Shown piece by piece: positions 1 to 5,912 of a stretch of 6,585 nucleotides of DNA. Every line of letters begins with the position of its first letter. The stretch's first letter is position 1. Source of the stretch: Caulobacteraceae bacterium UBA6225. Lineage in GTDB: Bacteria > Pseudomonadota > Alphaproteobacteria > Caulobacterales > Caulobacteraceae. Where the stretch lies: NCBI GenBank assembly GCA_002441055.1, contig DJWR01000177.1, positions 1 to 6,585 on the forward strand, in the 5' to 3' direction. The notes beneath the pieces are model-generated. The model saw only the letters and a program-made list of their open reading frames with translations. It did not search any database and was not told where the DNA came from. A program made the translations under genes and the position numbers.

Positions 1-4
1 GCTT

Positions 5-24
5 CGGAGGCCTGAGGGCCTCCG
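5..24 (-). terminator. Hairpin after the M20 amidohydrolase gene, possible terminator
   Basis: Positions 5-12 (CGGAGGCC) and 17-24 (GGCCTCCG) form a perfect 8-bp GC-rich stem with a 4-base loop. It starts 7 bases beyond the stop codon of the minus-strand amidohydrolase, where a transcription terminator would be expected. Only four bases remain in the window beyond the stem (AAGC on the minus strand), so a U-tract can be neither seen nor excluded. The call rests on stem strength and position. Confidence 0.5.
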
Positions 25-30
25 CAGGCC

Positions 31-1347
31 TCAGTCGGCCGGGGCCTGCGCAGTTCTGTCGAGATAATCCAGAGCCGTCAGGACCTGCGCCCGCACACCC
101 ACCTCAAGCGCCGCCTCATCGATGGTGAAGAAGGGTGAATGGTTGGTCCCGGGCGGAAAGCCGACGCCGAGCCGGTAGAACAGCCCGGGGACGACGGCCT
201 GGAACTCTGAAAAGTCCTCAGCGCCGGTGATTTTCCCCGTATCAGGGTCCACGGGACCAAACGCCGCGACCGCCAGGGTCGGGGCCATCAGGCGGGCCAG
301 CTCAGCGTCATTGGTGACCACTGGCGTGGTTCCGCCCATGGTCAGCTTTCCCTCCGCCCCATAGCGCGCCACAATCCCGTCTACGGCCGCCTGCATCTGA
401 GCGATGGTGGCGGTGCGCATGTCCGGTTCAAAGGTGCGAAGTGTGCCCCCCATCATCATGTCCTCTGGAATGATGTTGTGGCGAACCCCGCTCTGGATAA
501 CCGCAACAGTGATGACGGTGGGCGAGCGGGCCACATCAAGCCGACGGGCGGCGATCTGGTTGAAGGCCTGGACGATCTCGGCGCTCAGGGACGCCAGATC
601 GATCCCGTCCCAGGGCCGGGCCCCGTGGGTCTGCTTGCCCTTGATGCGGATCTCATAGGAATCGGCCGCCGCCATCATCGGTCCGCTGCGATAGGCGATG
701 GCTCCGACTTCGCCGGGGCTCACATGCAGGCCGAAGATCGCCCCAGGGCGCGGGTTCGCCAGAGCGCCCTCAGCGACCATCATCGCCGCGCCACCGTCTT
801 CGCCGGGCGGCGGGCCCTCCTCTGCGGGCTGGAAGATCAGGACCACCGTTCCGGCGATGTCGGCCTTCATGCTGGCCAGCACCTCGGCGGCGCCCATCAG
901 GATCGCCACATGGGCGTCGTGTCCGCAGGCGTGCATCACAGGGGTGGGTTGGCCGTTGTACTCGCCGGTGACCTTGGAGGCGAAGGGCAGGCCCGTCTTC
1001 TCGGCCACTGGAAGAGCATCCATGTCGGCGCGCAGGGCGACGACGCCGCCAGGTTTTCCACCCTTCAGCGTCGCCACCACGCCCGTGTGGGCGACGCCGG
1101 TCTTCACCTCATAACCCAGGGCGCGAAGGTGATCGGCCACCAGGGCGGCGGTGCGGAACTCCCGGTTACCCAACTCAGGATGCTGATGGATATCCCGCCG
1201 CCAGGCGACGACCTTGGGCTGCAGCGCCTGCGCCGCCGCGAACACCGCAGCCTTGTGCGGGCTTTCCTGAGCCGCGGCCGAACCGCCCCAGCTGATCACG
1301 GCCATGGCCGCGCTAAACAGGACGGCCTTGGAGAAGTTCGGGCTCAT
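31..1347 (-). CDS. Exported M20-family amidohydrolase (M20D, hippurate/IAA-amino acid hydrolase-like)
   Basis: A 438-residue metal-dependent amidohydrolase of the M20D group, which cleaves amide bonds of N-acyl amino acids or small peptides; the substrate here is unknown. The di-metal site is intact: HACGHD (C141, H143), QPAEE (general base E176, ligand E177), GLHV (H208) and NHSP (H403). RADMDALP at about 106-113 and GAEDF at 375-379 are family hallmarks, and a lid/dimerisation domain lies at about 225-340. The N-terminus is a signal peptide: K7, a hydrophobic stretch at about 8-20, then AAA before Q27 as a likely signal peptidase I site, so the enzyme probably acts in the periplasm. Many M20D enzymes are cytoplasmic, which makes export notable. 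The start follows the anmK stop by one base and has a GGAG Shine-Dalgarno 7 bases upstream inside anmK, so the two are probably co-transcribed and translationally coupled. Family is clear; substrate is not. Confidence 0.9.
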   Translation of the reverse strand: MSPNFSKAVLFSAAMAVISWGGSAAAQESPHKAAVFAAAQALQPKVVAWRRDIHQHPELGNREFRTAALVADHLRALGYEVKTGVAHTGVVATLKGGKPGGVVALRADMDALPVAEKTGLPFASKVTGEYNGQPTPVMHACGHDAHVAILMGAAEVLASMKADIAGTVVLIFQPAEEGPPPGEDGGAAMMVAEGALANPRPGAIFGLHVSPGEVGAIAYRSGPMMAAADSYEIRIKGKQTHGARPWDGIDLASLSAEIVQAFNQIAARRLDVARSPTVITVAVIQSGVRHNIIPEDMMMGGTLRTFEPDMRTATIAQMQAAVDGIVARYGAEGKLTMGGTTPVVTNDAELARLMAPTLAVAAFGPVDPDTGKITGAEDFSEFQAVVPGLFYRLGVGFPPGTNHSPFFTIDEAALEVGVRAQVLTALDYLDRTAQAPAD

Positions 1348-1348
1348 C

Positions 1349-2476
1349 TCAGCGCTCCGGATTTGAGGCGACGGGGCGGACGATGCGCCCGCCCTTCATG
1401 GGGCTTGGGGCCCCTGTGGTCGCGGGAAAGGAGATCGGCAGATCCCGCGCGGTGCGGGCCGCCAGATAGGCGAAGGCCTCGGCTTCAATGGAGTCGCCGC
1501 GCCACTCCACATCCTCGGCTGTCAGCACCTGCACCTTCAGGCGTTCACGAAGCGCCTTCATGATCTCAGGGTTGTGACGTCCCCCGCCGCAGACGATCAC
1601 CACCTCGGGACTGGTCTCAAGCTTCTGGAAGCCGAGCTTCACGGCCTCAGCGGTGAACGCCACCAGGGTGGCCGCGGCGTCCTCAAGCTTCAGAGCTTCC
1701 AGAGGGTCCAGGGAAAAATCATACCGATCCAGCGACTTCGGCGGGGGGGCGTCGAAGTACGGATGCGCCAGAAGCGCCCGGAGGACACCTTCGTCCACCA
1801 GGCCGACGCTGGCGTAGTTGCCCTTGTCGTCGAACCGGCCAGCGCCGCGCGCCTGGACCAGCAGGTCGATCATCCCGTTGCCCGGCCCAGTGTCGAAAGC
1901 CACCAGTTCGCCAACCCCGGGCCAGAGGGTGACATTGGCCACCCCGCCAATGTTCAACACCGCCAGGGGCGGGGTCATGGCTGAGGCTCGCGCCCGCGCC
2001 AGATGATAGATTGGGGCCAGTGGGGCGCCTTCCCCGCCGGCGGCCACATCGGCTGATCGGAAGTCGAAAGCGACCGGCACGCCGGTCTGTTCAGCCAGCC
2101 AGGCGGCGTCGCCGAGTTGCACCGTCCGACCGGGCTGACCCTCTCTGGGCCGTTCGTGCAGAACGGTCTGGCCGTGCATGCCAATGAGATCAAGATCGGA
2201 CCAAGCGAGATCGTTGTCAGACAGGAAGGCGTCTGCAGCCTCGAAATGCTCCCGGGCGATGGCGGCGGCGGCCTCGGCGAACACCTCCGGTTCAGGCGAG
2301 TCTCTCTCCCAGCCGCGGGCGGCCTCAGTGGCGGCCAGCACCAGCTTTCGCACCGGCTCGCTGAGCTTGCGCTCGCCGGCCGGGCCAAACGCCTCGATGG
2401 TCTCGCCATCGGTCTCCAGCACCGCCATGTCGACAGCGTCGAGGGAGGTGCCAGTCATGAATCCCAGTACGCGCAT
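1349..2476 (-). CDS. anmK: Anhydro-N-acetylmuramic acid kinase
   Basis: A 375-residue cytoplasmic kinase of the AnmK family. It hydrolyses the 1,6-anhydro ring of anhydro-MurNAc and phosphorylates it with ATP to MurNAc-6-phosphate, a step in recycling peptidoglycan fragments. Visible motifs: the N-terminal phosphate loop GTSLDAVD (residues 9-16), MHGQT (100-104), FDFRSADVAAGGEGAPL (137-153), NIGGVAN (175-181), FDTGPGN with the likely catalytic base D195, CGGGRHN (296-302) and SIEAEAFAYLA (329-339). Length is normal for the family. The start fits the family N-terminus; only a weak AAGG lies just before it. Its stop codon is one base from the start of the exported amidohydrolase downstream. It is divergent from tyrS, whose likely promoter -35 box lies about 6 bases from this ATG, so the anmK promoter must lie inside the tyrS leader region; I could not identify it. 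Confidence 0.95.
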   Translation of the reverse strand: MRVLGFMTGTSLDAVDMAVLETDGETIEAFGPAGERKLSEPVRKLVLAATEAARGWERDSPEPEVFAEAAAAIAREHFEAADAFLSDNDLAWSDLDLIGMHGQTVLHERPREGQPGRTVQLGDAAWLAEQTGVPVAFDFRSADVAAGGEGAPLAPIYHLARARASAMTPPLAVLNIGGVANVTLWPGVGELVAFDTGPGNGMIDLLVQARGAGRFDDKGNYASVGLVDEGVLRALLAHPYFDAPPPKSLDRYDFSLDPLEALKLEDAAATLVAFTAEAVKLGFQKLETSPEVVIVCGGGRHNPEIMKALRERLKVQVLTAEDVEWRGDSIEAEAFAYLAARTARDLPISFPATTGAPSPMKGGRIVRPVASNPER

Positions 2477-2481
2477 CCGCC

Positions 2482-2511
2482 TTGACTGCCATGGCTGTGG
2501 CCCGCTAGCTA
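2482..2511 (+). promoter_or_regulatory. Candidate sigma-70-type promoter for the tyrS leader
   Basis: TTGACTG (2482-2488) resembles the Caulobacter housekeeping -35 (TTGACGS). GCTAGCTA (2504-2511) partly matches the -10 (GCTANAWC): the GCTA half and the W position fit, two positions do not. The gap of 15 bases is one more than the usual 10-14. Transcription would start about 6-7 bases after 2511, at or next to the ATG at 2518, so the mRNA would be leaderless for the small ORF. The -10 lies in a 10-bp perfect palindrome (GCTAGCTAGC, 2504-2513). Confidence 0.45.
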
Positions 2512-2517
2512 GCCGCC

Positions 2518-2565
2518 ATGATCGACCCCCGCGCCATCACCGGCCTGTATTACCGCGCCCCCTAG
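2518..2565 (+). CDS. Putative 15-residue tyrosine leader peptide upstream of tyrS
   Basis: A short ORF encoding MIDPRAITGLYYRAP, ending in TAG. Codons 11 and 12 are tandem tyrosines (TAT TAC, 2548-2553), a rare pair in such GC-rich DNA. It lies 167 bases before the tyrS start on the same strand. It has no Shine-Dalgarno, but the predicted promoter would begin the RNA at or next to its ATG, as in the leaderless trpL of some alphaproteobacteria. The stop is followed by mutually exclusive stems. By analogy with trp, phe and his leaders, a ribosome stalled at the Tyr codons when charged tRNA-Tyr is scarce would change the downstream folding and raise tyrS expression. The ORF and codons are seen directly; translation and regulation are inferred. 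Confidence 0.55.
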   Translation: MIDPRAITGLYYRAP

Positions 2566-2620
2566 ACGGCGCGGTTCGATCTCTCGCGCCCACCCCCTGG
2601 TCGGCGCGCCCCTTCGAACC
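2552..2620 (+). promoter_or_regulatory. Candidate tyrS attenuator with alternative RNA stems
   Basis: Four segments can pair in exclusive ways. Segment 1 (ACCGCGCC, 2552-2559, including the last two bases of the second Tyr codon) pairs perfectly over 8 bp with segment 2 (GGCGCGGT, 2568-2575). Segment 2 (2568-2573) pairs over 6 bp with segment 3 (CGCGCC, 2585-2590). Segment 3 pairs over 6 bp with segment 4 (GGCGCG, 2603-2608). A further stem, GGTTCGA (2573-2579) with TCGAACC (2614-2620), can enclose 3:4 across a symmetric 5x5 internal loop. This is the classical attenuator order. The bases after segment 4 are CCCCTTCG, not a U-tract, so if 3:4 acts it may need Rho or act on translation instead. 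Confidence 0.45.
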
Positions 2621-2634
2621 CCTCGAACGCCAGC

Positions 2635-2658
2635 GTTTCCGGCCCGCTTACCGGAGAC
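2635..2658 (+). promoter_or_regulatory. Hairpin in the tyrS 5' leader
   Basis: Positions 2635-2642 (GTTTCCGG) pair with 2651-2658 (CCGGAGAC) over 8 positions, one of them a G-U wobble, around an 8-base loop. The 3' arm contains the only GGAG in the leader (2653-2656) and is followed by CCTTTC. It could be a weak terminator, or could mask a ribosome site for the in-frame ATG at 2667. A small AACGC/GCGTT stem (2626-2637) would compete with its base. Confidence 0.35.
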
Positions 2659-2732
2659 CCTTTCAGATGACTCTCGAACTTTCCGATCCTTGCGTGCTAG
2701 AGCCCGAACCTTCCCATTCGAAGCCCGGCTCC

Positions 2733-3992
2733 ATGACCAGCGATCCTGCGTTCAAATCCGAATTCCTGCGTCTTATGCAGACGCGCGGCTACATCAATCA
2801 GATCACCCATTCAGCTGAGCTGGACGAGGCCTGCCTGGCCGGGCCGGTCGTCGCCTACATCGGCTTCGACGCCACAGCGCCCAGCCTGCATGTGGGGCAC
2901 CTGTTCTCGATCATGACCCTGCGGCGGCTGCAACAAAGTGGCCATAAGCCCATCGTCCTTATGGGCGGCGGCACCACGAAGGTGGGTGACCCTACCGATA
3001 AGGACCAACAGCGCCCCCTGCTGACCGACGCTCAGATCCAGGGAAACATCGACTCCATCAAGACCGTCTTTCAGCGGTTCCTGACATTCGGCGACGGACC
3101 CGCCGACGCCGTAATGGTCAACAATGCGGAGTGGCTGGAGAGCTTTGGATACCTCCAGTTTCTGCGGGACTACGGCGTCCATTTCACCATCAATCGCATG
3201 TTGAGCTTCGACAGCGTCAAGAACCGGCTGGACCGCGAACAGCCGATGACCTTCCTCGAGTTCAACTACATGCTCATGCAGTCGGTGGACTTCCTGGAGC
3301 TTGAGCGTCGCTACGGCTGCGTCCTGCAGATGGGTGGGTCCGACCAGTGGGGCAATATCGTCAACGGGGTCGAACTGATCCGCCGGGTGGACCAGAAGCC
3401 CGCCTTTGGCCTGACCACACCCCTGCTCTCCACGGCGTCCGGCCAGAAGATGGGCAAGAGCGTGGGCGGGGCGGTGTGGCTCAATGCCGACATGCGCAGC
3501 CCCTACGACTACTGGCAGTTCTGGCGGAACACCGAGGACGCCGATGTCGGCCGCTTCATGCGGCTGTTCACCGACCTGCCCCTGGACGAGATCGCCCGCC
3601 TCGAAGCTCTGGAAGGCGCGCAGATCAATGAGGCCAAGAAGGTGCTGGCCAACGCCGCCACCACCCTCCTCCACGGGGAGGAGGCGGCCAAGGCTGCTGA
3701 GGCCGCCGCCGTGGCAGCGTTCGAACAGGGGCAGGTGTCCGACGACCTGCCGACGTTTGAACTGCCGCTGGCAGACCTGGAGGCGGGCGTCGTCCTGGCG
3801 GCCCTGGCCGCCGATGTGGGACTGGCTGCGTCCCGCGGGGAGGCCCGGCGCCTGGCGCAGGGCGGCGGATTGCGGGTCAATGACAAGGCCGAGTCCGACG
3901 CCAACCGCGTCCTGGATGCATCCGACCTGGTGGACGGCGTCGTAAAGTTGGCGGCGGGCAAGAAGAAGATCGTGCTGGTGCGGCCCGTCTGA
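2733..3992 (+). CDS. tyrS: Tyrosyl-tRNA synthetase
   Basis: A cytoplasmic class I aminoacyl-tRNA synthetase that attaches tyrosine to tRNA-Tyr using ATP. With the ATG at 2733 it has 419 residues, the usual bacterial length. The Rossmann catalytic domain carries YIGFDATAPSLHVGH (42-56, HIGH motif as HVGH), the tyrosine-pocket residues Y179, Q183 and D186, GGSDQWGN (201-208) and KMGKS (239-243, the KMSKS loop). An anticodon-binding region follows at about 250-330, then a C-terminal S4 RNA-binding domain from about 350 (SRGEARRLAQGGGLRVND). The in-frame ATG at 2667 has a better Shine-Dalgarno (GGAG, 10 bases upstream) and would add 22 residues. That extension contains unfavoured codons such as CTA, CTT, ACT and CCT, about 59% GC at third positions, and it exceeds family length. 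I therefore prefer 2733 although its ribosome site is weak. bcp follows closely. Confidence 0.95.
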   Translation: MTSDPAFKSEFLRLMQTRGYINQITHSAELDEACLAGPVVAYIGFDATAPSLHVGHLFSIMTLRRLQQSGHKPIVLMGGGTTKVGDPTDKDQQRPLLTDAQIQGNIDSIKTVFQRFLTFGDGPADAVMVNNAEWLESFGYLQFLRDYGVHFTINRMLSFDSVKNRLDREQPMTFLEFNYMLMQSVDFLELERRYGCVLQMGGSDQWGNIVNGVELIRRVDQKPAFGLTTPLLSTASGQKMGKSVGGAVWLNADMRSPYDYWQFWRNTEDADVGRFMRLFTDLPLDEIARLEALEGAQINEAKKVLANAATTLLHGEEAAKAAEAAAVAAFEQGQVSDDLPTFELPLADLEAGVVLAALAADVGLAASRGEARRLAQGGGLRVNDKAESDANRVLDASDLVDGVVKLAAGKKKIVLVRPV

Positions 3993-4021
3993 CCACGCGA
4001 TGCAAAATGGAGACGTCAGCC

Positions 4022-4492
4022 ATGGCTGAACTGGATATCGGCGCTCCGGCGCCCGCCTTCGAACTGGAGGGGCCCGAAGGCCCGATCCGTCTGGCCGACT
4101 TCGCTGGCCAGACGCTGGTGCTGTATTTCTATCCCAAGGACGACACCTCCGGCTGCACCAAGGAGGCTATCGACTTCTCTGAGCAGATCGAGGCCTTCGC
4201 CGCGGCCGGGGCCTCTGTGCTTGGGGTCTCCAAGGACTCTGTGGCCTCTCACGCCAAGTTCGCTGCAAAGCACGACCTGAAGGTCCAGCTGGGTTCTGAT
4301 CCCAGCGGGGCCGTGGTCGAAGCCTACGGCGCCTGGGTGGAAAAGAGCATGTATGGCCGCAAGTACATGGGCATCGATCGCTCGACCTTCCTGGTGGATG
4401 GCGCAGGCCAGATCGCTGGCGTGTGGCGCAAGGTGAAGGTCCCTGGTCACGCCGCCGCCGTGCTCAAGGCGGCGACGGCCCTGAAGGGCTAA
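4022..4492 (+). CDS. bcp: Thioredoxin-dependent peroxiredoxin, Bcp/PrxQ type
   Basis: A 156-residue cytoplasmic peroxiredoxin that reduces hydrogen peroxide and organic hydroperoxides. The active-site signature PKDDTSGC (38-45) contains the PxxxTxxC motif with the peroxidatic cysteine C45; R120 (GIDRSTF) is the conserved arginine near the active site. C45 is the only cysteine in the protein. The position of the E. coli Bcp resolving cysteine, five residues later, is isoleucine (I50), so this looks like a one-Cys member needing an external thiol for recycling. The ATG at 4022 is chosen because GGAG lies 9 bases upstream and the protein then begins MAELDIG as family members do; the in-frame ATG at 4007 has no ribosome site. 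The gene starts 29 bases after the tyrS stop, so co-transcription is likely. A terminator-like hairpin follows. Confidence 0.93.
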   Translation: MAELDIGAPAPAFELEGPEGPIRLADFAGQTLVLYFYPKDDTSGCTKEAIDFSEQIEAFAAAGASVLGVSKDSVASHAKFAAKHDLKVQLGSDPSGAVVEAYGAWVEKSMYGRKYMGIDRSTFLVDGAGQIAGVWRKVKVPGHAAAVLKAATALKG

Positions 4493-4508
4493 ACGCCGAC
4501 ATTCCACC

Positions 4509-4534
4509 CCGCCGTGGGAACCGTCCCGGGGCGG
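4509..4534 (+). terminator. bcp: Terminator candidate after bcp
   Basis: Beginning 17 bases after the bcp stop, 4509-4519 pairs with 4524-4534: five GC pairs, one G-G mismatch, one G-U pair and four further pairs, closed by an ACCG loop. The following bases (ACTGTGTTGTAG) are T-rich but not a clean U-tract, so termination may be partial. Confidence 0.5.
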
Positions 4535-4745
4535 ACTGTGTTGTAGAATTGTCGCGCAACCGGGGAATGTCTTCCGCCCCCCGTGGGCCACGTCTGATCC
4601 GTGTGGCGCGGCGATTCAGTCTCGTTTAACGACATAGTGGAATCGTGAGCGAAGCTGGGCTTTTGTTCCCTTGCGGCGCGAAGGGCCTTGCGCGCCCTAT
4701 TCATCTCATTGCATATCGTCGTCGCTGCTCCTGGTAACTGTAGCG
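4535..4745 (+). other. Non-coding region upstream of the M23 peptidase gene
   Basis: No convincing gene lies here. Two GANTC sequences, GATTC (4613-4617) and GAATC (4640-4644), are 27 bases apart; in Caulobacter-type bacteria these are CcrM methylation sites and can mark GcrA-dependent, cell-cycle promoters. Closer to the gene, two hairpins exclude each other: CCCTT (4668-4672) with AAGGG (4681-4685), and GGCGCG (4675-4680) with CGCGCC (4691-4696). A poor promoter-like pair, TTGCGC (4688-4693) and CATATC (4712-4717), is the best I could find; I do not claim it as a promoter. Confidence 0.35.
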
Positions 4746-5912
4746 ATGAGCATGAAACGCATAACGCGCCTCCGCCGTTCGCTCGAAGAGCTCTTCCCCG
4801 AGCGCCATCTCTATGTCCGTTCCGGCGGCGAGATGCGCGCCTACGTTCTGACCACCCCCAAGCAGATCCTGGGCGCTGGCGCCGTCGCCGCAGCAGCCCT
4901 TTGGATGGGAGTCTGCACGGCGGCCATGATGGTCAGCGCCATGCAGATGTCCGCCAGCGATCAGGAGATCGCCCGGACTGAGGCCAAGTATGAGCGCTGG
5001 ATCGCCGACCGGCAGGCCCGCCTGAACAGCGCCGTGGCCCAACTCAACGCCACCAACGGATCGATCGACGACCTCGCCCTGTCAGTGGAGCGCCGTCACG
5101 CCGCCCTGGCGATGCTGCTCAGCGACTATAGAGACACCCCTGGGGCTTCGGAGGCCCTAGCCCCCGAAATCCAGCGCGCAGCCGCCACCCCCGAAATCAC
5201 CGACCCCGTCCGGCGGGTCGAGTTGGTCCGGGCCAGCCAGGAACGCCTGCTGGACTCCGCCGACAGTTTCGCCAAGGGCCGTGCTGAACGTCTGCGCATG
5301 GCTTTCCGTCTGGCGGGCCTTAGCCCCAATGGTTATGCGCCTAAGTCTGGCGCCCTGGGTGGTCCCCTGATTGAAGCCCGCGACCCCAAGGCCCTGGCCG
5401 CTGTCCTCGACGTGGATGAGGATTTCGCCGCCCGCATTCAGCATGCGGCGACCAACCTGTCTGAAGCCCGGGCGCTGGACACCGCCGCGCAGAAGCTGCC
5501 GCTTGCCAAGCCCACCGCGGGCGGGCGACAGACAAGCAGCTTCGGGGTGCGTTTCGACCCCTTCACCAAGCGGCCAGCCTTCCATTCCGGCCTCGATTTT
5601 GGCGGCGGATTCATGACCCCGATCCTGGCCACCGGCCCTGGGGTCGTATCCTTCGCCGGCGTGCGGTCAGGCTACGGCAACACCGTCGAGATCGATCATG
5701 GCCAGGGCTTCAAGACCCGCTATGCCCATATGCAGGCCATTGCTGTAAAGCCCGGCCAACGGGTCGCTGTGGGTCAACGGGTCGGCGGCATGGGCTCCAC
5801 CGGACGCTCCACCGGCGTCCATCTCCATTATGAAGTCTGGGTCAATGGCCGCGCCCAGAACCCCAGCCGTTTTGTCAAAGCGGGCGAGTATGTTCAGCAA
5901 GCAGCCGACTAA
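4746..5912 (+). CDS. Membrane-anchored M23 (LytM) family peptidase, bactofilin partner
   Basis: A 388-residue inner-membrane protein with a periplasmic LytM domain, predicted to cut peptide cross-links in peptidoglycan. Order: basic cytoplasmic N-terminus (1-40), one transmembrane segment (about 41-67), a helical, probably coiled-coil region (about 70-130, further helices to about 250), then the M23 domain (about 260-378). The zinc ligands are all present: H280 and D284 in HSGLD, and H359/H361 in HLHYE, with H328 in YAHM as the other catalytic histidine. It is therefore likely an active enzyme rather than a degenerate LytM regulator. The ATG at 4746 is chosen because it gives the usual short basic N-terminus; a second ATG at 4752 is equally possible, neither has a clear Shine-Dalgarno, and a TTG at 4671 would place a hairpin-rich leader in the coding region. 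It overlaps the bactofilin gene by 23 bp, a pairing known from Hyphomonas (LmdC-BacA) and paralleled in Helicobacter (Csd1-CcmA). Confidence 0.9.
   Translation: MSMKRITRLRRSLEELFPERHLYVRSGGEMRAYVLTTPKQILGAGAVAAAALWMGVCTAAMMVSAMQMSASDQEIARTEAKYERWIADRQARLNSAVAQLNATNGSIDDLALSVERRHAALAMLLSDYRDTPGASEALAPEIQRAAATPEITDPVRRVELVRASQERLLDSADSFAKGRAERLRMAFRLAGLSPNGYAPKSGALGGPLIEARDPKALAAVLDVDEDFAARIQHAATNLSEARALDTAAQKLPLAKPTAGGRQTSSFGVRFDPFTKRPAFHSGLDFGGGFMTPILATGPGVVSFAGVRSGYGNTVEIDHGQGFKTRYAHMQAIAVKPGQRVAVGQRVGGMGSTGRSTGVHLHYEVWVNGRAQNPSRFVKAGEYVQQAAD

Noticed and set aside
478..1563. 361-codon open frame on the plus strand opposite the amidohydrolase and anmK genes
   Set aside because: It is antisense to two clearly recognised genes, has no recognisable domain, and long antisense frames are common in GC-rich DNA.
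2178..2732. In-frame upstream extension of tyrS reaching into anmK
   Set aside because: It would overlap anmK antisense and add about 185 residues absent from TyrS proteins. The region holds the promoter and leader instead.
3239..3243. tyrS KMGKS in place of KMSKS
   Set aside because: This loop varies naturally in TyrS (KFGKT and similar in other bacteria), and both lysines are kept, so it is not a defect. The loop itself is residues 239-243 of the protein.
4567..4629. 20-codon ORF, arginine-rich, between bcp and the M23 gene
   Set aside because: No properly spaced ribosome site, no amino-acid codon run that would suggest a leader peptide, and no link to the neighbouring genes.
4671..4745. 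TTG start extending the M23 protein by 25 residues
   Set aside because: The added stretch covers hairpin-forming DNA, has no ribosome site, and would put an unusual hydrophobic segment before the basic cytoplasmic tail.
5145..5156. 12-base match to the window start (GCTTCGGAGGCC at 1-12)
   Set aside because: One shared 12-mer is expected by chance in a window this size, and the second copy lies inside the M23 coding sequence.
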